A stretch of 33,915 nt of DNA from Candidatus Cloacimonadota bacterium (GTDB lineage: Bacteria; Cloacimonadota; Cloacimonadia; Cloacimonadales; TCS61): the NCBI GenBank assembly GCA_021734245.1, contig JAIPJH010000024.1:1-33915 (forward strand), in the 5' to 3' direction. A program made the position numbers and the translations under genes. Shown one piece after another: positions 1 to 8,326 of this stretch. Position 1 is the stretch's first letter. Each line of letters opens with the position of its first letter. Under the pieces are notes generated by a model. The model saw only the letters and a list, made by a program, of their open reading frames with translations. It was not told where the DNA came from and did no database searches.

Positions 1-28
1 AAATAGTATCAACTGACCATATGTGTTA

Positions 29-1048
29 TTAACAGCCTGCTTTGCAAGCAGTTACGTTAATGGATTTTTTCAGGCATTGTCCAAGAACAGACTTACCGGC
101 AAGGCTCCGGAGGTTTTCAGCCGGAGCCGCTACCTGTTCTTGTTTCCGGTTATCCCTGGCAGGTTGCTTCCCAGCAGAGCCTGCTTCCGTTTCACCGGAG
201 TCGAGAAAATCTAAATTTGATTCTTTTGAGTCAAGTTTTTTTGAAGATAGATCTTTATTATACCGGAGTTTCTGCGGCAGCAGATCGATGTATTGCTGAG
301 CGACTCTGGGCGATAGATGTGAAAGATGACTAATTTGTTGAAGTTCCGTAATGCCATGTAACCAAAGCATTTCCACTCTATGATAATCCTTGATATAGCG
401 ATCAACAGCTTCCTTGCTGTGATGCGTTTTGGCGGCAATTTTTGGAGTAAGATAGCCTTCCAGATATAAAGATATGATTTCTCTTTTGTGCGTAATTGCA
501 CCAGAGAGATCATGGATATTTCCTCTTGTTGGCAGAAGGTGTCCCTCTTTCTGGATCTGGTTGACGTATTGGCTGACCACAGCATCTGACATTCCCAGCA
601 GCATAGCGAGATCGAGTTGTGTGAGCAGTGCTCCCTGATCGAAAGCTTCATCTACTAATCTTTGAATGCGATTCTTGCGTAATGTCTTGGTGTCGAATCC
701 GAAAGCGATATGATCGATATCGGCATCGGTAACCAAAGAGAGAACAACCGGCTTCATTCTGGTTTGAGCGATACTTTTCCCACGCTGCGGATATTCGTCT
801 GTAGGAACTGCCATCCAAACCAGTTGACCGCATTGGATATGTCGGAGATCGTCATCGATGCTTCCTACCAGAAAGAAGTCTTCCAGAAGTTGCAGGATGT
901 CGTCTACAATAGCTTTGGCAGTGACTTCTCCCTTATCATATCCATAATTATGCAGGAAGCGATGGAGCAGGTGATTCTTCAGGCTTTTGTCTTTGAGTCT
1001 TCTCACTTTCTTCAATTGGATTTGAGCTTTTGTTAATGGTTTTGTCAT
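29..1048 (-). CDS. DUF1670-like helix-turn-helix protein, second of a tandem pair
   Basis: The 339-residue protein has a central helix-turn-helix-like stretch (DLAMLLGMSDAVVSQYVNQI) and a following block with THKREIISLYLEGY and HSKEAVDRYIKDYHRV, which I recall as typical of DUF1670, a family of unknown function. The start at 1048 is chosen over an upstream ATG at 1156 because AAGGAGG lies 8 bases before it. That ribosome site overlaps the stop codon of the gene upstream, so translation is probably coupled. The last 60 or so residues are low-complexity, more GC-rich and contain a perfect hairpin, unlike the rest of the protein. It is clearly a paralogue of its neighbour. DNA binding is inferred from the HTH-like segments; the target is unknown. 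The family name is from memory and moderately sure. Confidence 0.7.
   Translation of the reverse strand: MTKPLTKAQIQLKKVRRLKDKSLKNHLLHRFLHNYGYDKGEVTAKAIVDDILQLLEDFFLVGSIDDDLRHIQCGQLVWMAVPTDEYPQRGKSIAQTRMKPVVLSLVTDADIDHIAFGFDTKTLRKNRIQRLVDEAFDQGALLTQLDLAMLLGMSDAVVSQYVNQIQKEGHLLPTRGNIHDLSGAITHKREIISLYLEGYLTPKIAAKTHHSKEAVDRYIKDYHRVEMLWLHGITELQQISHLSHLSPRVAQQYIDLLPQKLRYNKDLSSKKLDSKESNLDFLDSGETEAGSAGKQPARDNRKQEQVAAPAENLRSLAGKSVLGQCLKKSINVTACKAGC
103..128. repeat. Perfect hairpin inside the 3' end of the DUF1670-like gene
   Basis: GGCTCCGG at 103-110 and CCGGAGCC at 121-128 form an 8 bp perfect stem with a 10-base loop. It lies within the GC-rich codons of the C-terminal tail. A second small palindrome (CTGCTT, three bases, AAGCAG) lies in the last codons near position 37-51. 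Confidence 0.6.
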
Positions 1049-1056
1049 TTTCCTGA

Positions 1057-1063
1057 CCTCCTT
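1057..1063 (-). promoter_or_regulatory. Strong ribosome binding site overlapping the upstream stop codon
   Basis: On the minus strand AAGGAGG stands 8 bases before the ATG at 1048 and shares bases with the TAA stop (1062-1064) of the preceding gene. It fixes the start of the second DUF1670-like gene and indicates coupled translation of the pair. Confidence 0.8.
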
Positions 1064-1886
1064 ATTTTTCATCAAGTCCGGATTTTTTTTTTGCTTCAGG
1101 ATTAACTGATTGAGGTTCGAGCAGAGCTTGCAATCTGGGATTGCTCTTTTGTTCATAAGCTCGGAATAATTCCAAATATTCTCTTACCAGCCGGTCTGAT
1201 TTTTGTGAAATCAATCTGATTTGATTTCTTTTAAATCCTTGTTTATGCAACGTGATGATCTGTATGAAATCTATTAGATAGCGTTTCACACTTCGTTCGG
1301 AATGGTTTGTGATCCGTTCAATATCAGTGAATGTATAATCTTTGAGATAATAATCGATGATGATGGTTTTGTGAGAAATACCTGGTCCCATATCCAGTTT
1401 TGAACCACGGGTTATGATGAATTTTCCTGATTGGTTCAATGCTCTGACATCCCGCTTGACAGTAGCTGGACTGGTAGTGAGAAGCATAGCAATATCTTCA
1501 TAACTCAACAGTGCACCTTGATCGTAAGCTTGTCTGGTAATGCGGGCGAGACGATGTCGGCGAACACCGGCGGTACCATATTCTGCCAGGACATCAAGAT
1601 CGGTGTTGAAGTCGAGGAGTTTCAAACGAACATTCTTTTTTCTGCAAAGTCGGATATGCTTTCCTGCCGGTTCTTCTGCAGATACTGCTTCATAAGAGAT
1701 TTCACCGTTGGAAAGTGTTACATTGGAATGTTCTTCATAGTACTGGGAAAATTGAGAATAAAACGCTTCAGCAATGATGGGGGTAAGATTGAAATCCACC
1801 GATAGCTTCTGAATAATTGCGTCTTTGGAACTCTTGCTTTTGAGACGACCGATTCCCAAATAGTCATCTTGTTTTTTCTTAGCCAT
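1062..1886 (-). CDS. DUF1670-like helix-turn-helix protein, first of a tandem pair
   Basis: The protein is 274 residues if it starts at the ATG at 1886, which is preceded by AAGGAGAG; a longer frame back to 2087 lacks such a site and would run through the probable promoter. It shares the layout of its downstream neighbour: AYDQGALLSYEDIAMLLTTS followed by an HTH-like TVKRDVRALNQSGK, then GISHKTIIIDYYLKDYTF and NHSERSVKRYLIDF. These blocks resemble DUF1670 (function unknown). Two HTH-like segments suggest nucleic-acid binding. Only 13 bases separate it from the second gene, so the two form an operon, and a palindrome in the probable promoter would suit autoregulation. No transposase is visible beside them. 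Confidence 0.72.
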   Translation of the reverse strand: MAKKKQDDYLGIGRLKSKSSKDAIIQKLSVDFNLTPIIAEAFYSQFSQYYEEHSNVTLSNGEISYEAVSAEEPAGKHIRLCRKKNVRLKLLDFNTDLDVLAEYGTAGVRRHRLARITRQAYDQGALLSYEDIAMLLTTSPATVKRDVRALNQSGKFIITRGSKLDMGPGISHKTIIIDYYLKDYTFTDIERITNHSERSVKRYLIDFIQIITLHKQGFKRNQIRLISQKSDRLVREYLELFRAYEQKSNPRLQALLEPQSVNPEAKKKSGLDEK

Positions 1887-1916
1887 AGGACTCTCCTTAT
1901 TTTTTTTCTTTAAGAC

Positions 1917-1945
1917 GATCAGGAATGTCCAGCCTGATCTGTCAA
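1917..1945 (-). promoter_or_regulatory. Putative promoter with operator-like palindrome for the DUF1670-like operon
   Basis: On the minus strand a perfect -35 hexamer TTGACA (plus-strand 1940-1945) is directly followed by a 7 bp inverted repeat, GATCAGG (1917-1923) and CCTGATC (1933-1939), with a 9-base centre. The palindrome fills the space between the -35 box and where a -10 would lie; the -10 itself is weak (around CTGATC). The position is that of a repressor operator, but this is inference. Confidence 0.45.
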
Positions 1946-1986
1946 CCTTCCTATGGTCAATTGGACTAAACTTTAAATAGGAAAAA

Positions 1987-4404
1987 ATGAAAGTTATATT
2001 TATTCTTTTGTTTGTATTTATAAGTTTTAGTTCGTTGCTATTCAGCACCACCTGGGAAGTCAAACAAGACGGTACCGGAGACTTCACATCAATTCAGGAA
2101 GGTATCAATGCATCAGTAAATTCCGACACAGTTCTTGTTTATCCTGGAACATATTTCGAAAACCTTGATTTCAACGGAAAAAACATAACTCTTTGCAGTT
2201 TGGAGTTAACAACAGGTGATCCTCAGTATATCACTTCAACCATAATAGACGGTCAACAACAAGCTAGTTGTATAAGAATACATAATGGCGAGACCGAAGC
2301 GCGTATTCAAGGCTTTACAATTCAGAATGGCTTTGGAACTCTATTTTGGTCAGAAGATGGAGGTGGTATACTATTACATGATTATAGTACAGCCTATGTG
2401 ACAAATTGTGTATTGAAACATAATATATCTACTTTAGGTGGTGCTCTTTATGCAAGACATGGCTTTTTTTATGTTTCAGGATTGACTATTACAGAAAATT
2501 ATTCTGGTATAGGTGGAGCACTTTACATGGCTGATGATAGTACAATAACTTTCGATCAGAATAATCGCTGTAATATCTATAATAACAATTCCGGTAAAGG
2601 AGCAGATATCTATGTTACCGATACAGGTCATGTTGATATTTATGTAGATACATTTACTGTGTTTAATCCGAGTAGATTTTTTGCACAGTATTATGATGAC
2701 TCTACACTTAGTATAGACATCCAACATAACTGGATGGAACTTGAACCTAATGATCTTTATGTAGCGGTTGATGGTGATGATAACAATAGTGGATTATCAC
2801 CAGATGAACCTTTAAGAAATATATCCTGGGCAGTACGCAAGATACAAGCAGATGAACAAAATCCACGTACAATCCATGTTTCAGCAGGAACATATTCCTG
2901 GGCAGAGAATCAACAGATATATCCTTTTGGTTGTAAAGAATATGTCTCAATAATTGGAGAAGATATGGATAATACTATATTGTATAATGATTTTAGCCCG
3001 GCTGGAGTAGTTACTGGTCATAATGTACAAGGATCTATTGAAATCTCAAACTTCAGTATGCAAAATAGTTCAGATTATTATACTTGGTCGGTTGTTTTTT
3101 TTTATGAAATATTATTCTTGAAAATGTCTAACATTAATATTAGTAATAATAACAATATAAGGAATGTATTTGCATCGGAACATGTATATAATGAATTTGA
3201 TAATCTAATAATTACAAATAATACGTCTCAAAGACAATGTTCAGGTTTACTATTTGCTGATAATGCTGGTTTTTTAAAGAATAGTATAATAGAGGGAAAT
3301 GTTTGTGATGGCCCAAATCAATATGGCTATGTTGTTGCTATGCAGTTAGAGATTTTTGATGATTTTCTAGTGGAAAATTGTAAATTCTCGAATAACTCTA
3401 CGAATAACACATTTAGTCATATCGTAAGAGCAACAGGTAATTTTAATGAATCCTATGATATCACATTCAAAAATTGTTTATTCTCAGATAATGAAATTGC
3501 AAGTGATAAAGTAGTATCCTGCTTTTATACTGGAATCACAAGTTTTATAAATTGTTCATTTACGAATAATGTGTCTTCATCTTATACTTTACTTGGATGT
3601 ACTAATTTAGATTTAACGAATACAATTATGTATAATCCAGATAATTCATTAGAAATTTTCATGGAGGACCATACATCTGTGAATCCAGGGATATTTACTC
3701 TAAATGTTGATTATAGTAATATTAGGGGCGGAATAGATGGAGTTTATAATCAGAATGGGGTTAATATTATCAACTGGAATGTTGGCAATATAGACGAAGA
3801 ACCATTATTTATTCAGACTGGCAATGATCCATATCAACTTTCACAATTTTCACCTTGCATCGATGCTGGAATACCCGACACTACAGGTTTGTTTCTTCCA
3901 CCATATGATCTTCTACATCATGAACGTATTTGGGATGGAGACAATAACGGAGAAGCAATCATTGATATGGGCTGTTATGAATTTGGAGCAGATTCAGTGG
4001 GAGTTCACAATTACGAATTGCCAATTACTAAATACGACTTATCTAATTACCCCAATCCCTTTAATCCTTCAACAACAATCTCATTCAGTCTTCCCAATGA
4101 AATCACCGGACAAGCTGAAATAAATATCTTCAATTTAAAAGGCCAAAAAGTAAAAACTCTGCCTGTCACTCTGAGCCCTTCGACGCGGCTCAGGACAAGC
4201 TTAGTCGAAGAGTCAGGTATTAATCAATTGAAAGTTCCCCGTCCTTCGACGCAGCTCAGGATGACACAAGCGGGGAACAAAGAATATTCCGTCGTTTGGA
4301 ACGGCACCGACGATAACAACAAACCAGTCTCCTCTGGTATTTACTTTGCTCTCCTAAAAGCTGGAAAGATCGAAGCAAGCTGTAAGATGCTGCTTTTGAA
4401 GTGA
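1987..4404 (+). CDS. Secreted right-handed beta-helix protein with type IX secretion C-terminal sorting domain
   Basis: The 805-residue protein starts with a signal peptide (MKVIFILLFVFISFSSLLF). A first pectin-lyase-like beta-helix follows (FTSIQEGINASVNSDTVLV and IDG/IQGFTIQN-type rungs, about residues 25-250). A second begins near residue 256 with YVAVDGDDNNSGLSPDEPL, the DUF1565-like opening seen in many FCB surface proteins. The C-terminus (687-805) is a type A sorting domain: NYPNPFNPSTTISFSLP, INIFNLKGQKVKTL, WNGTDDNNKPVSSGIYF and a final KMLLLK. It is probably exported across the outer membrane and anchored at the surface. Enzyme activity cannot be assigned. The sorting domain carries about 38 extra residues (roughly 727-764) encoded by two palindromic repeats. 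The middle of the gene is markedly AT-rich. AGGA lies just before the ATG. Confidence 0.85.
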   Translation: MKVIFILLFVFISFSSLLFSTTWEVKQDGTGDFTSIQEGINASVNSDTVLVYPGTYFENLDFNGKNITLCSLELTTGDPQYITSTIIDGQQQASCIRIHNGETEARIQGFTIQNGFGTLFWSEDGGGILLHDYSTAYVTNCVLKHNISTLGGALYARHGFFYVSGLTITENYSGIGGALYMADDSTITFDQNNRCNIYNNNSGKGADIYVTDTGHVDIYVDTFTVFNPSRFFAQYYDDSTLSIDIQHNWMELEPNDLYVAVDGDDNNSGLSPDEPLRNISWAVRKIQADEQNPRTIHVSAGTYSWAENQQIYPFGCKEYVSIIGEDMDNTILYNDFSPAGVVTGHNVQGSIEISNFSMQNSSDYYTWSVVFFYEILFLKMSNINISNNNNIRNVFASEHVYNEFDNLIITNNTSQRQCSGLLFADNAGFLKNSIIEGNVCDGPNQYGYVVAMQLEIFDDFLVENCKFSNNSTNNTFSHIVRATGNFNESYDITFKNCLFSDNEIASDKVVSCFYTGITSFINCSFTNNVSSSYTLLGCTNLDLTNTIMYNPDNSLEIFMEDHTSVNPGIFTLNVDYSNIRGGIDGVYNQNGVNIINWNVGNIDEEPLFIQTGNDPYQLSQFSPCIDAGIPDTTGLFLPPYDLLHHERIWDGDNNGEAIIDMGCYEFGADSVGVHNYELPITKYDLSNYPNPFNPSTTISFSLPNEITGQAEINIFNLKGQKVKTLPVTLSPSTRLRTSLVEESGINQLKVPRPSTQLRMTQAGNKEYSVVWNGTDDNNKPVSSGIYFALLKAGKIEASCKMLLLK
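4165..4278 (+). repeat. Two palindromic repeats inserted in frame in the sorting domain
   Basis: The first element has arms CTTCGAC (4178-4184) and GTCGAAG (4204-4210), with weaker outer pairing of CTGA and TCAG. The second is bounded by a perfect 8 bp inverted repeat, GTTCCCCG (4234-4241) and CGGGGAAC (4271-4278), enclosing a CCTTCGAC...GCTCAGGATGAC core. That core recurs in inverted form at 16749-16774. Both are read through in frame and add about 38 residues to the protein. Confidence 0.75.
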
Positions 4405-4939
4405 TTTTCGGACTCGACTTCAGAAGAATGAAATGAGACTGGAGTTGAGAACGAAAAACTTAAAGAACGTGTTCTGAACTCCGGACAAGTCTGAAGTCCA
4501 GTACACAAGGAAGCAAAGCTAAAAGAATTTTCACGAGATACGAGTTTCTGAGTTGCCACGAGTTTTAACTCGTGGAGAGAGAGAGAAAAAAATAATAATT
4601 CGGGTTTTAAACCTTCAATTGAGCTAAAGCCCATTTTTATGATTGTTCTAAAATCCCCGCGATAAATCACGGGGCTATTCATTTGGACTTGACCATTTTC
4701 TTGCACTTCAATATCCAAATAAATCGGGAGAGTTGAGAGCAATTTTTGTAGAAGTTTTCAAGTCCAGTTTAGCCATGTTCACCTGAACTTGAGTCCTTTT
4801 TATTTTATTATGTACACGAAAAAATCCTAATTATAATAAAAATCGTAAATAACAAAGTAGAAAGTTGACAGAAAAAAGCAGCAGAATTTTTTTGTAAACT
4901 TAATAAAAAGTTTAGTATTATAAAAATATCGGGGGAAAT
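4405..4939. other. Long intergenic region made largely of palindromes
   Basis: I see no convincing gene in these 535 bases. Three structured blocks are visible: around 4467-4505 a block with GTTCTGAACTCCGGACAAG; a 9 bp perfect palindrome at 4556-4575 (CCACGAGTT, two bases, AACTCGTGG); and an imperfect hairpin at 4655-4674 with CCCCG and CGGGG arms. The last 140 bases before the EF-G-like gene are AT-rich and probably carry its promoter. A TTGACA occurs at 4865-4870 but lacks a -10 at normal spacing. Confidence 0.6.
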
Positions 4940-6976
4940 ATGAAGAATATCCGAAATATTGCTCTGGTCGGTGCCAGTGGAGCTGGCAAAACCAGCCTGG
5001 CAGAGCAAATGTTATTCAACTCAAAAGCTACTACCAGGGTTGGTAAAATCGAAGATGGCAACACAGTGATGGACTCCAATGCTGAAGAAATAGAAAAAGG
5101 CATGTCTATGACCCTTGGCGTAGCAAATCTCAACTGGAAGGACACCAAAATTAATATTCTGGATACTCCCGGATATGTTGATTTCTCTGGTGAACAAATC
5201 GCTGCCGCTACAGCAGTGGAAAATGTGTTGTTCGTTGTGAATGCAGCAGCCGGATTTGAAGTAGGTTTGGAACAATCTCTGGAATTACTGGGTGATCGAA
5301 AAGTTACCAAATCCATCATTATCAATCGCATGGATAATGAAGGTGCCGATTTCAAGAAAGCTCTGGAACTTATCGGTGAAAATACTGATATCACTCCTGT
5401 ACCAATTATGATCCCAATCGGAAGAGAACACAAATTTAATGGTGTAGTAGATATCGTTCAAGGCAAAGCTTTTATCGAAGGAAAAGCGGCTGAAATTCCT
5501 GCCGACCTGGCTGATACTGTAGAAGAAGCCAGAATGTCTTTGATGGAATCGGTGGCAGAAAGTGATGATGCACTTCTGGAAAAGTATTTTGAAGAAGGCG
5601 AGCTTACTGATGAAGAAATGGCAAATGGAATTCAAAATGCCATTAATGCCGGAACCCTGGTTCCTGTTTTTGCCTGTTCAGCTACACATAACATCGCTGT
5701 AAATGAAGTAATGGACGCTATCGTTAGGTATCTTCCTGCTCCAGATCAGATGAAACTCACAGTTCTGGAAGGTGATGCTGAAAAGAAAATAGCTTTAGAT
5801 GAAAACGGCGAATTATTTGCTTTTGTATTCAAATCATTTTCCGATCCAAATGTGGGCGATATTGCTTACGTTAGAGTGTTTTCCGGTTCTATGAAATCCG
5901 GATTGGATGTATATATTCCAGAACGTGACAGCAAGGACAGAATTGGAACGATCAATACAGTTATAGGGAAAAATCGAAAGGATATTTCCGAGCTGAAAGC
6001 CGGTGATATCGGTGGTTTGGTTAAGATCAAGGTTGCACGTGGATTCAATTCTATCGTTAAGATCGGATCAAAACTTAGAATGCCGGAAGTTGCACTTCCT
6101 ACACCAGTTTTCTGGCAAGCTATCAAAGCCGATAATCAAAGTGATGAAGACAAGATCGGTGCTGCTCTTGCCAAATTCCTGGAAGAAGATCCAACCATCA
6201 GCATGAGCATGAACGCTGAAACCAATGAAAACATTCTGGCAGGAATCGGTGAACAGCAGATCGGGCTTATTCAAAAGCGTCTCAAATCTCGTTTCAAGAT
6301 AGAAACGAACGTAAAAACTCCTTCGGTTCCTTACCGTGAAACTGTAAAAGGCAATGCAGATGTAAGCTACAAACACAAAAAACAATCCGGTGGAAAAGGA
6401 CAGTTCGGAGAAGTTTATTTCCGCGTAAAACCTCTTCCTCGCGGCGAAGGTTTTGAGTTTATTAATTCCGTGGTTGGTGGTACAATTCCCAGCAAATTCA
6501 TACCTGCTATAGAAAAGGGTTTGAACGAGATAATGGGAGATGGAATCATTTCCGGAAATCCCATCGTTGATATCAGCGTTGACGTTTATTATGGAAGTTA
6601 TCACGATGTCGACTCATCTGAAATGGCTTTCAAGATCGCAACCTGGCAATGTCTTAAGAAAGCTTTCAAGGAAGCAAAAGGAATTTTGCTGGAACCAGTT
6701 CACAATGTTCAGATCATCATTCCCGATGAATACATGGGCGATGTGATGGGAGACATTTCTACACGTCGTGGAAAAATTATGGGAATGGAACAAAAAGGCA
6801 AAAAGCAGACTTTGAATGCTCAGATGCCTTTGGCTGAATTGTTCAGTTACTATCCTGCCCTGAAATCTCTTACCCAGGGACGTGGTAAATTCACTCAGGA
6901 ATTTTCACATTACGAGAAAGTTCCGGATGATATTGCTGCCAAAGTGATCGAAGAAGCTAATAAAAGAGACGAATAG
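4940..6976 (+). CDS. fusA: Elongation factor G-like translational GTPase (EF-G2-type)
   Basis: The 678-residue protein has all EF-G domains: a GTPase domain with P-loop GASGAGKTS (11-19), DTPG (75-78) and NRMD (129-132), then domains II-V, with SYHDVDSSEMAF in domain IV and GDISTRRGKIMGME in domain V. Canonical EF-G has GHIDHGKTT, DTPGHVDF and NKMD. Here the P-loop histidine is absent, the catalytic-loop histidine is Tyr79 (DTPGYVDF), and NKMD is NRMD. These changes are shared, as far as I recall, with the EF-G-like paralogues of Thermus and Thermotoga, so it is probably not the main translocase. It should act on the ribosome, but its exact role is not known to me. GGGGGA precedes the ATG, and a strong terminator follows, so it is likely transcribed alone. 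Confidence 0.85.
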   Translation: MKNIRNIALVGASGAGKTSLAEQMLFNSKATTRVGKIEDGNTVMDSNAEEIEKGMSMTLGVANLNWKDTKINILDTPGYVDFSGEQIAAATAVENVLFVVNAAAGFEVGLEQSLELLGDRKVTKSIIINRMDNEGADFKKALELIGENTDITPVPIMIPIGREHKFNGVVDIVQGKAFIEGKAAEIPADLADTVEEARMSLMESVAESDDALLEKYFEEGELTDEEMANGIQNAINAGTLVPVFACSATHNIAVNEVMDAIVRYLPAPDQMKLTVLEGDAEKKIALDENGELFAFVFKSFSDPNVGDIAYVRVFSGSMKSGLDVYIPERDSKDRIGTINTVIGKNRKDISELKAGDIGGLVKIKVARGFNSIVKIGSKLRMPEVALPTPVFWQAIKADNQSDEDKIGAALAKFLEEDPTISMSMNAETNENILAGIGEQQIGLIQKRLKSRFKIETNVKTPSVPYRETVKGNADVSYKHKKQSGGKGQFGEVYFRVKPLPRGEGFEFINSVVGGTIPSKFIPAIEKGLNEIMGDGIISGNPIVDISVDVYYGSYHDVDSSEMAFKIATWQCLKKAFKEAKGILLEPVHNVQIIIPDEYMGDVMGDISTRRGKIMGMEQKGKKQTLNAQMPLAELFSYYPALKSLTQGRGKFTQEFSHYEKVPDDIAAKVIEEANKRDE

Positions 6977-6995
6977 GATTCAATGAAAAATTTTT

Positions 6996-7030
6996 GCAGC
7001 CCTGTTCATCTTTGCAGGGCTGCTTTATTT
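6996..7030 (+). terminator. Rho-independent-type terminator after the EF-G-like gene
   Basis: GCAGCCCT (6996-7003) and AGGGCTGC (7016-7023) form a perfect 8 bp stem with a 12-base loop, followed by the T-rich TTTATTT. It begins 20 bases after the stop codon and separates this gene from the yebC operon. Confidence 0.8.
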
Positions 7031-7077
7031 ATCAAATATTTCAGAGATAGAATGAGTAAATTTATTGCGGAGGAAGA

Positions 7078-7827
7078 ATGTCCGGTCATAGTAAATGGAG
7101 TTCAATAAAACATAAAAAAGGTGCAGCCGATGCCAAACGCGGCAAGATCTTTACACGTTTGGTAAAAGAGATAATTGTTTCTGCCCGGGAAGGTGGTGGT
7201 GATCCTGATTCCAATCCCAGATTGCGACTGGCAATTGCCAATGCCAAAAGCAATAACATGCCGAATTCCAATATTGACAGAGCGATAAAACGCGGAACCG
7301 GCGAGATCGAAGGTGCCAGTTACGAAAATTATTTGTACGAAGGTTATGGCCACAACGGTGTAGCAATCCTGGTGGAAACACTCACCGATAACAAGCAGAG
7401 AACAGTTTCGGAAGTTCGTCATTGTTTTTCCAAATTTGGTGGTTCGATGGCAGAAAGCGGAGCAGTTTCCTGGATGTTTGAACAGAAGGGTCTTATCGAA
7501 ATGGAGAAAAATGATCTGGATGAAGATGAAGTGATGATGGCTGCTTTGGATGCCGGAGCGGAAGATTTTGTAGCAGAAGAAGACAATTTTGAAATTTACA
7601 CCGATTATCAGGATCTTCACACAGTTGTCAAAAATCTGGAAGAACAAGACTATAAATTGGGGAAAACAGAGCTTACCAGAGTTCCCAATAATCAGATCAA
7701 TGCAGATGATGTTGCTGAAAAATTGCTGAAGCTTCTGGATAATCTGGAAGATCTGGACGATGTTCAAAAAGTTTATGCCAATTTTGAAATTTCCGAAGAT
7801 GTGATGGAGAAACTCTCAACAGATTGA
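7078..7827 (+). CDS. yebC: YebC/TACO1-family translation regulator
   Basis: The 249-residue protein has the full YebC/TACO1 pattern: N-terminal MSGHSKWSSIKHKKGAADAK, then KLIT-like IFTRLVKEI, NPRLRLAIANAKSNNMPN and YEGYGHNGVAILVETLTDN, with GGSMAESGAVSWMFEQKG in the middle. Length is normal for the family. YebC proteins are cytosolic; older work described them as transcriptional regulators, newer work as ribosome-associated factors that help translation of difficult proline-rich stretches. GGAGGAAG lies just before the ATG. It is the first gene of the ruvC-ruvA cluster, a very common arrangement in bacteria, with 13 bases to ruvC. Confidence 0.95.
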   Translation: MSGHSKWSSIKHKKGAADAKRGKIFTRLVKEIIVSAREGGGDPDSNPRLRLAIANAKSNNMPNSNIDRAIKRGTGEIEGASYENYLYEGYGHNGVAILVETLTDNKQRTVSEVRHCFSKFGGSMAESGAVSWMFEQKGLIEMEKNDLDEDEVMMAALDAGAEDFVAEEDNFEIYTDYQDLHTVVKNLEEQDYKLGKTELTRVPNNQINADDVAEKLLKLLDNLEDLDDVQKVYANFEISEDVMEKLSTD

Positions 7828-7840
7828 TCTCGGAGAATAA

Positions 7841-8326
7841 TTGATAATTTTAGGAATCGATCCCGGTAGTCAAAATTGTGGTTACGGGATCCTGCAAGTA
7901 GAAAAACGCAGGATCGTTGCTGCCGGATGCGACGTTATAAAAACTGATACTTCGGCAAAACTGGAAAATAGATTGACCGTAATCTACGAAAATATTAAAA
8001 ATGTAATTGATGAATATAAACCAGAAATTGCTGCGGTCGAAACCATATTTTATGGTAAAAATATCAAATCCGCTTTCACACTTGGCCATGCCCGTGGAGT
8101 CATCATGCTGGCTTTAGCTCAGAGTGGAATTCAAACTTTTGAATATTCTCCAAGAGAAGTGAAACAATCTGTAGTTGGAAATGGAAATGCTTCCAAAGAA
8201 CAAGTGGAATTCATGGTGCAGAAAATTTTGAATATGGATATCAAAAATAAAACTCAGGATGCTACCGATGCGCTGGCGATTGCACTTTGCCAGTTCAATA
8301 AAGAAAGATTCAGGATGAAAAAATGA
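7841..8326 (+). CDS. ruvC: Holliday junction resolvase RuvC
   Basis: The 161-residue endonuclease cuts Holliday junctions symmetrically after RuvAB branch migration. The four catalytic acidic residues of the RNase H-like fold are all visible: Asp7 in GIDPG, Glu67 in AAVETIFY, and Asp140 and Asp143 in TQDATDALAIAL. The start is TTG at 7841, preceded by CGGAGA; translation from there gives the canonical MIILGIDPGS, and no ATG fits better. It lies 13 bases after yebC and overlaps ruvA by four bases (ATGA), so the three genes are one transcription unit. Length is slightly short of the usual 165-175 residues but complete. Confidence 0.95.
   Translation: MIILGIDPGSQNCGYGILQVEKRRIVAAGCDVIKTDTSAKLENRLTVIYENIKNVIDEYKPEIAAVETIFYGKNIKSAFTLGHARGVIMLALAQSGIQTFEYSPREVKQSVVGNGNASKEQVEFMVQKILNMDIKNKTQDATDALAIALCQFNKERFRMKK

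Noticed and set aside
23-299. Plus-strand open frames opposite the first DUF1670-like gene
   Set aside because: They are antisense shadows of a gene with a strong ribosome site and recognisable motifs.
4341-4742. Open frame of 133 codons on the minus strand
   Set aside because: It spans the end of the surface-protein gene and the palindromic spacer, has low-complexity Ser/Phe-rich sequence and no ribosome site.
4865-4898. TTGACA promoter for the EF-G-like gene
   Set aside because: The nearest -10-like sequence is more than 20 bases away; only the -35 box is convincing.
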